Assembly (NCBI RefSeq): GCF_000306785.1
Contig: NC_017955.1
Location: forward strand, 2,914,001-2,978,000
Direction: 5' to 3'
Length of the DNA stretch: 64,000 nucleotides
Source of the DNA: Modestobacter italicus
GTDB lineage: Bacteria; Actinomycetota; Actinomycetes; Mycobacteriales; Geodermatophilaceae
Of this stretch, positions 49,569 to 57,406 are shown in pieces; positions within the stretch are counted from its first letter, which is position 1; every line of letters begins with the position of its first letter. The position numbers were made by a program, and so were the translations under genes. Under the pieces are notes generated by a model. That model saw nothing but the letters and a program-made list of their open reading frames with translations, was not told the DNA's origin and searched no databases.

Positions 49569-52180
49569 GCGACCCCACCGTCACCGTCGTCCGGCTGCGC
49601 ACCGACGACGACTCCGGCCTGACCGCCACGGCGAACGCCACGCCACGGCTGTCCTGGTCGCTCGCCGCCGACCGCTCAGGTGTGCTGCAGCGCGGCTACG
49701 AGGTGCAGGTCGCCCCCGATCCCGGGTTCGCCGACCCGGTGTCGAGCGGTGAGGTCGACTCCGACGTCGTCGTCGACCACGACTGGCCGGCCGCGCCGCT
49801 GACCAGCCGGCAGGTCGCGTACTGGCGGGTCCGGGTGCGCACTGACCAGGGGTGGACGGCGTGGGGCGAGCCCGCCTGCGTGGAGGCCGCGCTGCTCGAG
49901 GACGCCGACTGGACCGCCCGGCCGGTCTTCCTGGCCGGCGACCGCGGCCGGGACGGCGTCGGGCCGGCCCCGCTGCTGCGCCGGGAGTTCGAGCTGCCCG
50001 CCGAGCCGGTCTCCGCCCGGCTGTACCTGACCGCGCTCGGCGTGCACCGCACCACGCTCAACGGCCGGCCGGTCGGCGACGAGCTGTTGGAGCCGGGGTG
50101 GACCAGCTACCGGGACCGGCTGCTGTACGCCACCCACGACGTCACCGCCCTGCTGCGGGCCGGGCGCAACGTGCTGGCCGGCTCGGTCGGCGACGGCTGG
50201 TTCCGCGGCAACCTGGGCTGGGACCGGCTGCGCGACTTCTACGGCGACGCCTCGGCGCTGCTGGCCCAGCTGGAAGTGCGCTGCGCGGACGGCAGCACGG
50301 TCACCGTCAGCACCGACGAGCACTGGCGCGGCGGGTACGGGGCCGTGCGAGCGGCCGACCTCTACGACGGCTGCGACATCGACCTGCGCGAGGAGCCGGT
50401 CGGCTGGGCCGAGGCCGGCTTCGACGATGCCGGCTGGGAACCGGTGGGCACCCTGCCGCTGCCGGCCGGGCTCAGCCAGCGGGCGCTGCCGCCGGTGCGC
50501 GTGCTGCAGGAGATCGAGCCGCAGGTCAGCGAGCTGTCCGACGGCACGCTGGCGGTGGACGCCGGGCAGAACGTGACCGGCTGGCTGCGGCTGCGGGTCA
50601 CCGGCCCGAGCGGCGCCCGGGTGACCGTGCGGCACGCCGAGGTGCTCGACGAGAAGGGCCGGCTGGTCACCACGCTGCTGCGCTCGGCCCGCGCCACCGA
50701 CACCGTCGTGCTGGCCGGCGGCACCGCCGACCTGGAGCCGGAGTTCACCTTCCACGGCTTCCGGTACGCCGAGGTGGAGGTCCCGCCAGGGGTCACGGTG
50801 GACGCGGTCCGGGTGGCCGTCGTCGCCAGCGACCTGCGTCGGACGGGGCAGTTCAGCTGCTCGAACCCGCGGGTCGACCAGCTGTTCTCGAACGTCATCT
50901 GGTCGCAGCGGGACAACTTCCTGTCCATCCCGACCGACTGCCCGCAGCGCGACGAACGGCTGGGCTGGACCGGCGACATCATGGCGTTCGCGCCCACCGC
51001 GGCGGCCAACTTCGACAGCCGCGCCTTCCTGGACAGCTGGCTCACCGACGTCGGCATCGAGCAGCTGCCCAGCGGCGGCGTGCCGATGGTGGTGCCCAAC
51101 TGCCTGACCGGGGAGTTCCCCAGCCCGCTGCCCCAGGCCGACGGAGCGGCGGGCTGGGCCGACGCGGTCACCGTCGTGCCGGCCGCCCTGTTCCGGGCGC
51201 ACGGTTCCCGCGACCTGCTGCGCCGGCACGTCGGGAGCATGCAGCGCTGGGTCGACTACGTCGCCGGCCTGCTGGCCGAGGACGGCACCTGGAGCGGCTA
51301 CCTGCAGCTGGGTGACTGGCTGGACCCCAACGCCCCGCCGGAGCGGCCCTTCGAGGCGGTCACCGACCGGGACTACGTCGCGACCGTCTTCGTGGCGCAC
51401 AGCGCGCGGCTGCTCGCCGCCACCTGCCGGGAGCTCGGCCGCGGTCCTGACGCCGACCGGTACGCCGCCCTCGGCGACCGGGTGGCGCAGGCAGCCTGGG
51501 CGAAGTGGGCCGATCTCGCGCCCACCACGCAGACCGGCTGCGCGCTGGCGATCGTGTTCGGCAGCGCGCCCGATGCCGAACTGCCCGCGCTCGGCGACGC
51601 GCTCGCGGGCCTGGTCCGGGCGTCCGGCGGACGGATCGGCACCGGCTTCCTGGGCACCCCGTTCGTCCTGCCCGCACTCACCGCCACCGGACACCTCGCC
51701 GAGGCCTACCAGCTGCTGCTCAACGAGGAGTGCCCCGGCTGGCTGTACCAGATCCGGCACGGCGCGACGACGATGTGGGAGCGCTGGGACGGCATCCTGG
51801 CCGATGGCTCGGTGCACCCCGGACAGATGGCCGACGGCTCGACGATGTCCTCGTTCAACCACTACGCCTACGGCGCCGTCGCGTCCTGGCTCTACGAGTC
51901 CGTCGCCGGCCTCTCCCCCGCCGCGCCCGGCTACCGCGAGGTGCTCGTCGCCCCCCAGCCCGGCGGCGGGCTCACCCGCGCCGCCGCCTCGATCGAGACG
52001 GAGTACGGGCCGGCGTCGGTGGGCTGGTCGACCGACGGGGCGACGCTCACCGTCGACGTCACGCTCCCGCCGGGCACGACCGGCCGGTTCGCCGTCCCGG
52101 CCGGCTGGTCACCGCAGCAACCCGTCGCCCTTCTCGGGTCGGGACAGCACACCCTCCTGCTCACCGGGGCGGGCGCATGA
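49565..52180 (+). CDS. GH78 alpha-L-rhamnosidase
   Basis: 871 residues from GTG 49565 (GTGA overlap). N-terminal beta domains (PRLSWSL, GYEVQVAPDPGFAD, LYLTALGVHRTTLNGRPVGDELLEPGWTSY) are followed by the (alpha/alpha)6 barrel with catalytic DCPQRDERLGWTGD and the late TTMWERWDG motif. These are the hallmark residues of GH78. It would remove terminal rhamnose from rhamnosides such as flavonoid glycosides, saponins or rhamnogalacturonan fragments. No signal peptide, so it acts on imported material. Confidence 0.88.
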   Translation: MSDPTVTVVRLRTDDDSGLTATANATPRLSWSLAADRSGVLQRGYEVQVAPDPGFADPVSSGEVDSDVVVDHDWPAAPLTSRQVAYWRVRVRTDQGWTAWGEPACVEAALLEDADWTARPVFLAGDRGRDGVGPAPLLRREFELPAEPVSARLYLTALGVHRTTLNGRPVGDELLEPGWTSYRDRLLYATHDVTALLRAGRNVLAGSVGDGWFRGNLGWDRLRDFYGDASALLAQLEVRCADGSTVTVSTDEHWRGGYGAVRAADLYDGCDIDLREEPVGWAEAGFDDAGWEPVGTLPLPAGLSQRALPPVRVLQEIEPQVSELSDGTLAVDAGQNVTGWLRLRVTGPSGARVTVRHAEVLDEKGRLVTTLLRSARATDTVVLAGGTADLEPEFTFHGFRYAEVEVPPGVTVDAVRVAVVASDLRRTGQFSCSNPRVDQLFSNVIWSQRDNFLSIPTDCPQRDERLGWTGDIMAFAPTAAANFDSRAFLDSWLTDVGIEQLPSGGVPMVVPNCLTGEFPSPLPQADGAAGWADAVTVVPAALFRAHGSRDLLRRHVGSMQRWVDYVAGLLAEDGTWSGYLQLGDWLDPNAPPERPFEAVTDRDYVATVFVAHSARLLAATCRELGRGPDADRYAALGDRVAQAAWAKWADLAPTTQTGCALAIVFGSAPDAELPALGDALAGLVRASGGRIGTGFLGTPFVLPALTATGHLAEAYQLLLNEECPGWLYQIRHGATTMWERWDGILADGSVHPGQMADGSTMSSFNHYAYGAVASWLYESVAGLSPAAPGYREVLVAPQPGGGLTRAAASIETEYGPASVGWSTDGATLTVDVTLPPGTTGRFAVPAGWSPQQPVALLGSGQHTLLLTGAGA

Positions 52181-53259
52181 CCCGCCCTGAGGGCGTCGAC
52201 GACTCAGCGAACGAGAGGACCATGCACGTGACGAAGGACGTCGAGCAGAGTCGGACCTGGAGGTACGGCGAGTTCCCGTGGCTGCCCGCGGAGCTGGTCC
52301 GCGGGGCGCGGTGCCGGGTCATCGCCGACAACGACTTCGCCGGTGACCCGGACGACCTGTGGCAGCTCGCGCACCACCTGCTGTCGCCGTCGGTGGACGT
52401 CCGCGCCGTGGTCAGCTCACGACTGAACGCCTTCCCCGGGTTCCCCTACGCCGACGACACCGTGGGGCACGGCTGCAGCAAGATCGACGAGCTGCTGACG
52501 GTGATGGGGATGCACGCCGACGACGAACTGGTGGTGCGCGGCTCCGAGACCGCGCTGACCAGCGACACCGAGCCGATCGACTCACCCGCCGCGCGAGCCA
52601 TCGTCGCCGAGGCCATGCGGGACGTCCAGACGCCCCTGTACGTCGCCTGCGGCGGGGGGCTCACCGAGATCGCCAGCGCCTACCTGCTCGAGCCGCGCAT
52701 CGCCGACCGGCTGACGCTCGTGTGGATCGGCGGCCCGGAGTACCCGGGGCACGCCGAGCCGCCCGCGGGGACGGTGGAGCCGGAGTACAACCTCGGGATC
52801 GACCCGGTCGCCGCTGCCGTGGTGTTCAACCAGTCCCCCTTGCGGATCTGGCAGGTGCCCCGCAACGCCTACCGGCAGTGCCTGGTGGCCGACAGCGAAC
52901 TGCACAGCCGGGTCGCGGGTCTCGGTGACTTCGGCGCCCACCTGTGGGGCGAACTGCAGGCCGCCCGCCGGGAGCTTGCCTTCCTCGGCGTCGACCGGGC
53001 CGAGACCTACGGCATGGGCGACTCCCCGCTGGTCCTGCTGACCGCACTGCAGTCCGGCTTCGACCCCGACCCCGCCTCCAGCGACCACGTCGTCGTCCCG
53101 GCGCCCACCTTCGACGACCGGGCCGGGATGCACGTGCGGGACGACGGCCGGCCCATCCGCGTCTACACGCGGATCGACACCCGGCTGATGTTCGAGGACA
53201 TGTTCGCCAAGTTCACCGCCTTCGCGCGCTGGCGTCAGGCCGCGGGCGCTGCCGGATGA
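52177..53259 (+). CDS. Nucleoside-hydrolase-like protein (paralogue of 34378-35313)
   Basis: 360 residues if ATG 52177 (ATGA overlap with the rhamnosidase gene) is used; ATG 52222 with GAGAGG upstream is equally possible and would give 345. N-terminal metal site VIADNDFAGDPDDLWQLAHH, later LTLVWIGGPEYPG and YNLGIDPVAAAVVF. Compared with the other copy it has an extra N-terminal stretch (WRYGEFPWLPAELVRGARC). Its place between a rhamnosidase and an SDR suggests hydrolysis of an unusual N- or O-ribosyl-like glycosidic bond in the imported compound. No biochemical evidence is available to me. Confidence 0.75.
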   Translation: MTRPEGVDDSANERTMHVTKDVEQSRTWRYGEFPWLPAELVRGARCRVIADNDFAGDPDDLWQLAHHLLSPSVDVRAVVSSRLNAFPGFPYADDTVGHGCSKIDELLTVMGMHADDELVVRGSETALTSDTEPIDSPAARAIVAEAMRDVQTPLYVACGGGLTEIASAYLLEPRIADRLTLVWIGGPEYPGHAEPPAGTVEPEYNLGIDPVAAAVVFNQSPLRIWQVPRNAYRQCLVADSELHSRVAGLGDFGAHLWGELQAARRELAFLGVDRAETYGMGDSPLVLLTALQSGFDPDPASSDHVVVPAPTFDDRAGMHVRDDGRPIRVYTRIDTRLMFEDMFAKFTAFARWRQAAGAAG

Positions 53260-54026
53260 GCCCCGTCCCGGGCCCCTCGGGTCGGCTGAGTGGGAAGACA
53301 GCACTGGTCACCGGCGCGGCGGCCGGCATCGGCCGGGCCGTCGCTGACCGGTTCGTCGCCGAGGGCGCCCGGGTGGCCTACGCCGACCGGGACGCCGCCG
53401 GAGCACGGACCGCGGCCACGGCGGCGACCGCCCGTCCGGTGGCGATGGACGTCACCGACGAGCAGAGCGTCGCAGCCGGCTTCGCTGCGCTCGCCGCCGA
53501 CGGCTGGGTGCCCGACGTCGTGGTGGTCAACGCCGGCGTCCAGCTGTTCGGCGAGGATGCTGCGGTCGCGGACCTCGACCTGGACGTCTGGCGCCGAACC
53601 CACGACGTCAACCTCACCGGGGCGTTCCTTACCCTCAAGTACGCCGTCCGCGGCATGCTCACGATCGGCGGCGGCTCGATCGTGCTGTCCGGCAGCCCCA
53701 CCGGCGTGCGCGGGGAGGGCTCGGACTTCACCGCCTACGCGTCGTCCAAGGCCGGCATGCACGGCCTGGGCCGCACGGTCGCCGCCGCCTACGCGAACCG
53801 GGGCATCCGGGTGAACACGGTGATCCCGCCCTACACCGAGACCGGGCTGGTCAGCACCATCACACAGGACCCGGCGGCCCGGGCGGCGATCGTGAGCCGC
53901 ATCCCGATGGGGCGGGCCGGCACCACGGCCGACCTCGAGGGTGTCTACGTCTTCCTGGCGAGTGACGACTCGGCGTTCGCCACCGGTGCCGCCGTCGCGG
54001 TCGACGGCGGCATGACCACCCTCTGA
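53256..54026 (+). CDS. Short-chain dehydrogenase/reductase at the end of the glycoside operon
   Basis: 256 residues. TGAAAGIGRAVADRF cofactor loop, an acidic residue after strand 2 (YADRD, favouring NAD+), NAGVQ, and the active site Ser plus YASSK. The C-terminal AVDGGMTTL is standard. ATG overlaps the upstream stop by 4 bp. Probably oxidises a released sugar (rhamnose, xylose or similar) or an aglycone hydroxyl. Last gene of the 18-kb operon. Confidence 0.85.
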   Translation: MSPVPGPSGRLSGKTALVTGAAAGIGRAVADRFVAEGARVAYADRDAAGARTAATAATARPVAMDVTDEQSVAAGFAALAADGWVPDVVVVNAGVQLFGEDAAVADLDLDVWRRTHDVNLTGAFLTLKYAVRGMLTIGGGSIVLSGSPTGVRGEGSDFTAYASSKAGMHGLGRTVAAAYANRGIRVNTVIPPYTETGLVSTITQDPAARAAIVSRIPMGRAGTTADLEGVYVFLASDDSAFATGAAVAVDGGMTTL

Positions 54027-54103
54027 CTCAGCTGCACGGCGGCACGACGAGCACGACGCTCGAGATCCCCGGTGGCAGCGGCCGTTCCGGTACCGACGAG
54101 CGA

Positions 54104-54133
54104 AGGGGCGCCGCCCGGTCGGACGACGCCCCT
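54104..54133 (-). terminator. Hairpin downstream of the tRNA-Pro fragment
   Basis: AGGGGCG (54104-54110) and CGCCCCT (54127-54133) pair around a 16-nt loop. On the minus strand it follows the tRNA 3' end by about 12 bp, the usual place of a tRNA terminator. It may also end the plus-strand operon. Confidence 0.5.
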
Positions 54134-54145
54134 CTGACCTGCTCT

Positions 54146-54187
54146 GTCGGGCTGACAGGATTTGAACCTGCGACCCCTTGACCCCCA
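54146..54187 (-). other. 3' fragment of a tRNA-Pro gene, probable attachment-site scar
   Basis: On the minus strand the sequence reads an anticodon-arm end, a variable loop, a complete T-arm (GCAGG-TTCAAAT-CCTGT) and the acceptor half GCCCGAC, matching actinobacterial proline tRNA. The D-arm, the 5' acceptor strand and the 5' side of the anticodon stem are absent; upstream sequence (CCTGGCCGACGAC) does not pair. Such 3' half-tRNAs are the usual trace of an integrative element that used the tRNA as attB. An integrase gene is not visible. An exact tandem 12-mer lies beside it (54292-54315). Confidence 0.6.
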
Positions 54188-54291
54188 GTCGTCGGCCAGG
54201 CATTCGGGGCAGTTCGCCGAAGTCCATTTCCGCAGGTTAGCTGCTCGGCTGGTCTGCGGCGGACTACGGCGGCCGGGGGCGGCCGGACTCA

Positions 54292-54315
54292 AATGGTGGT
54301 CAAAATGGTGGTCAA
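54292..54315. repeat. Exact tandem 12-bp repeat
   Basis: AATGGTGGTCAA occurs twice in a row, 105 bp from the tRNA fragment. It lies in non-coding sequence between the tRNA scar and the IclR gene and may be part of the former integration site or an integrase-binding arm. Confidence 0.6.
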
Positions 54316-54493
54316 ACGAGCCCGGGGTACTGACCGTTGCGCGAGCCGGTCGATTACGCCGAAAGCTGCTGACGCGGCACCACGAGCCGGATTCGTCGTC
54401 GTACCGGGTTCCTGGGCCGGTTGCCGTACGGCTGATCATCGGCCCGCCCGGGGCACCGCCTGCGCTCCAGCGCCGTGCCCCAGGATGGTGGTG

Positions 54494-55249
54494 CTATCCG
54501 GCCGGATGGGCCGTGTCAGCGAGCTCGTGGGCGATGGCGGCGGCGGTCTCCCCCAGCGCGGCTGCCCAGATCGGTACGCGGTCCCGCGAGCACCGGGCCG
54601 TGGGCGCGGCCACCGAGAGCGCAGCCCCGGCGGTCCCGTCAGCAGCGGGGATGGCGACTCCCACGGCCGTGAGTCCGGCCTCGGTCGCCTGGTCGTTGAC
54701 CGCGAAGCCCCGGCGGCGGATGGTCCGGAGGTCACGCTCCAACGCGGCTGACTCATCCTCCTCGAGCGGGGCGAGGACCGCCGCCAGCTCGTCCGGCTCC
54801 AGCATGGCCAGCAACGCCTTGCCACCCGAGGCCAGGTGGGCCGGCAGCGCCCGACCCGTGCGGTCACCGACGCGCAGCACCCGGTCGCACTCCACCGTGG
54901 CGACGAACCGGACGTCGTGTCCTGCCAGGACCAGCACGTTGGCCGTCTCGCCGAGGGCGTCGACGAGGCGCCGCAGGTGCGGGAGGGCGATCTCGCGGAG
55001 GGCGGCGACCGACGACTGCTGCACCGCGCCGCGACGCAGGACCGGGCCGGGGCCGTACCGGCGGTCCGGCAGCTGCTCGGCGAAGTCCCGGTACACCAGA
55101 GTGCCCAGCAACCGATGCGCGGTCGAGACGGAGATGCCGACCCGGGCGGCCGCGTCGGTCACCCGCATCGGCCCTTCCTGCTGGAGCAGAGTGGCCAGCA
55201 GCAACGCCGAGTCGACGGAGCCGACCGCATAGGTCGGTCTGTTCTTCAC
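54494..55249 (-). CDS. IclR-family regulator of the second mobA copy
   Basis: 251 residues from GTG 55249 (VKNRPTYAVGSVDSALLLATLL). HTH: MRVTDAAARVGISVSTAHRLLGTL; effector domain with HLASGGKALLAML and FAVNDQATEAGLTAVGVAIP. The frame is open to 55312 but TAGGCT lies 8 nt before GTG 55249, compatible with a leaderless start there. It is divergent from mobA copy 2 by 83 bp and so is its probable 3-hydroxybenzoate-responsive regulator. The first mobA copy retains only fragments of a homologous gene. Confidence 0.84.
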   Translation of the reverse strand: MKNRPTYAVGSVDSALLLATLLQQEGPMRVTDAAARVGISVSTAHRLLGTLVYRDFAEQLPDRRYGPGPVLRRGAVQQSSVAALREIALPHLRRLVDALGETANVLVLAGHDVRFVATVECDRVLRVGDRTGRALPAHLASGGKALLAMLEPDELAAVLAPLEEDESAALERDLRTIRRRGFAVNDQATEAGLTAVGVAIPAADGTAGAALSVAAPTARCSRDRVPIWAAALGETAAAIAHELADTAHPAG

Positions 55250-55332
55250 AGCGGAAAAGCCTATCCCTCTGCGCGGGACGAAGGGACGCTCGGGAGGACC
55301 GCCCAGCGCCACGCCAGGGAGAGAAGGCGAAC

Positions 55333-57261
55333 GTGCAGTTCTACCTCAACGGCTACCGACCCGGGGACCCGCTCGTCGAGCCGCCACACCCGTCCGTGGC
55401 GGACCGGCCCGAGGGCGTACCGGACGAGGTCGACGTGCTGATCGCCGGGTGCGGGCCGGCGGGACTCGTGCTGGCCGCGCAGCTGGCCGCGTTCCCCGAC
55501 ATCACCACCCTGGTCATCGACCGCCGCGAGGGTCCCCTCCAGATCGGCCAGGCCGACGGCGTCGCCTGCCGCACCGTGGAGATCTTCGAGGCGTTCGGGC
55601 TGGCCGACCAGCTCGTGGCCGAGGGCTACTGGGTGAACGAGGTGTCCTTCTGGCGGCCGGACCCGGAGGCGCCTGCGCACATCATCCGGACCGGCCGGAT
55701 CGACGACGTCGAGGACGGGTTGTCCGAATTCCCGCACGTCATCGTCAACCAGGCCCGGATGCTGGCCTACCTCCGTGAGTCGATGGCGCGCTCGGCCAGC
55801 AGATCGGTGCCGGCCTACGGGCTGCACGCCAGCGGGCTCACCGTCGATGCCGAGCGCGACTCCGAGCACCCGGTCACCGTCACCCTGCAGCACCTGGCCG
55901 GCGGCCAGGAGACCGGCCGGACCTCCACCGTCCGGGCGAAGTACGTCGTCGGCTGCGACGGCTCCCGCAGCAGCATCCGGACCGCGATCGGCCGCGAGCT
56001 GGTCGGTGACCCGATGAACCAGACCTGGGGCGTCATGGACGTCCTGGCCGTCACCGACTTCCCCGACATCCGGCTCAAGAGCGCCATCCTCTCGGCCAAC
56101 CAGGGGAACCTGCTGATCATCCCGCGCGAGGGCGGGTACCTCGTGCGGCTCTACATCGAGCTGGACCAGGTCAGCGACCGGGAGATGCTGGACGACCGCA
56201 GCGTGACCCCCGAGAAGCTGACCGCCGTGGCCAACCGGGTTCTCCACCCGTACCGCATCGACGTGGAGGACGTCGGCTGGTGGTCGGTCTACGAGATCGG
56301 CCAGCGGCTGTGCGACAGGTTCGACGACGTACCGGCGGACGAGGTCGACACGCGCCTGCCCCGGGTGTTCATCGCCGGCGACGCCTGCCACACGCACAGC
56401 GCCAAGGCCGGCCAGGGCATGAACGTCTCCATGGCCGACGCCTGGAACCTCGGCTGGAAGCTGGCGTCCGTGCTGCGGGGCACCGCGCGGCCGGAGCTGC
56501 TGCGCACCTACTCCGCCGAACGCCAGGCGGTCGCCCAGGAGCTCATCGACTTCGACCGGGAGTTCGCGCGGATGTTCAGCGCGCCGCCGAAGGAGTCCGC
56601 TCGAGCCCAGGGGGACGGCGTCGACCCCGCCGAGTTCCAGCGGTACTTCGCCGCGCAGGGGCGTTACACCGCCGGGGTGGCGACCCGGTACACGCCGTCG
56701 ATGATCACGGCCGAGCCGACGCACCAGCACCTCGCGGCGGGCTTCCCGGTCGGGATGCGCTTCCACTCCGCCCCGGTGGTCCGGCTGGCCGACGCCAAGC
56801 CCGTCCAGCTCGGCCACGCCGCCCGGGCGGACGGCGCCTGGCGGCTCTACGTCCTCGCCGACCGCACCGATCCGGCGAGTGCGGACTCCAGGGCCCGCCG
56901 GCTGTGCGACTTCCTGGCGTCGGAGAAGTCCCCGATCGCGCGGCACACGCCGGCCGGCGCCGACCCCGACTCGGTCATCGACGTCCGAGCGGTCTTCCAG
57001 CAGGGCCACCGCGACCTGGCCGTCGACACGCTGCCCCCGGTGCTGCTGCCCAGGAAGGGCAGGTTCGGGCTGATCGACCACGAGAAGGTCTTCTGCCCCG
57101 ACCCGAAGGCGGACGACGTGTTCGACCTGCGCGGGGTCGACCGGGACGCCGGCTGCCTGCTCGTCGTCCGCCCGGACCAGCACGTCGCCTCGGTGCTGCC
57201 CCTGGACGCGCACCAGGCACTGGCCGACTTCCTGTCCGGGGTCCTGGTCGACGTCCGGTAG
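55333..57261 (+). CDS. mobA: 3-Hydroxybenzoate 4-monooxygenase, copy 2
   Basis: 642 residues, the same length as copy 1; in the first 60 residues only three positions differ. All flavin motifs are intact (GCGPAGLVLAAQ, CDGSRSSIR, GDACHTHSAKAGQGMN), and the C-terminal thioredoxin-like domain ends with VRPDQHVASVLPL. The 45 bp upstream, including GGGAGAGAAGGCGAAC before GTG 55333, are nearly identical in both loci. Product protocatechuate expected from 3-hydroxybenzoate. Differences concentrate in residues 420-450 and 555-600, away from the active site. Confidence 0.85.
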   Translation: MQFYLNGYRPGDPLVEPPHPSVADRPEGVPDEVDVLIAGCGPAGLVLAAQLAAFPDITTLVIDRREGPLQIGQADGVACRTVEIFEAFGLADQLVAEGYWVNEVSFWRPDPEAPAHIIRTGRIDDVEDGLSEFPHVIVNQARMLAYLRESMARSASRSVPAYGLHASGLTVDAERDSEHPVTVTLQHLAGGQETGRTSTVRAKYVVGCDGSRSSIRTAIGRELVGDPMNQTWGVMDVLAVTDFPDIRLKSAILSANQGNLLIIPREGGYLVRLYIELDQVSDREMLDDRSVTPEKLTAVANRVLHPYRIDVEDVGWWSVYEIGQRLCDRFDDVPADEVDTRLPRVFIAGDACHTHSAKAGQGMNVSMADAWNLGWKLASVLRGTARPELLRTYSAERQAVAQELIDFDREFARMFSAPPKESARAQGDGVDPAEFQRYFAAQGRYTAGVATRYTPSMITAEPTHQHLAAGFPVGMRFHSAPVVRLADAKPVQLGHAARADGAWRLYVLADRTDPASADSRARRLCDFLASEKSPIARHTPAGADPDSVIDVRAVFQQGHRDLAVDTLPPVLLPRKGRFGLIDHEKVFCPDPKADDVFDLRGVDRDAGCLLVVRPDQHVASVLPLDAHQALADFLSGVLVDVR

Positions 57262-57406
57262 TCCCGCATCAGGCGTGGCGGCTCAGCGCCCGGACGGTCC
57301 GGCCTTCGGGACCGCCCGCACGTGGGCGCGTGGTGTGCGCCACCCGACGGAGGCCATCCGCACGGATCTGCCTGGACGGACGGTCTCCCGCCCGACGAGC
57401 ACCAGC

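Noticed and set aside
54146-54240. A complete tRNA-Pro gene
   Set aside because: The 5' acceptor strand, D-arm and 5' anticodon stem cannot be formed from the flanking sequence.
53945-54439. Peptides containing RGRRFKSCQPDR or GSQVQILSAR as small proteins
   Set aside because: They are translations of the tRNA 3' end and surrounding non-coding sequence, a well-known artefact.
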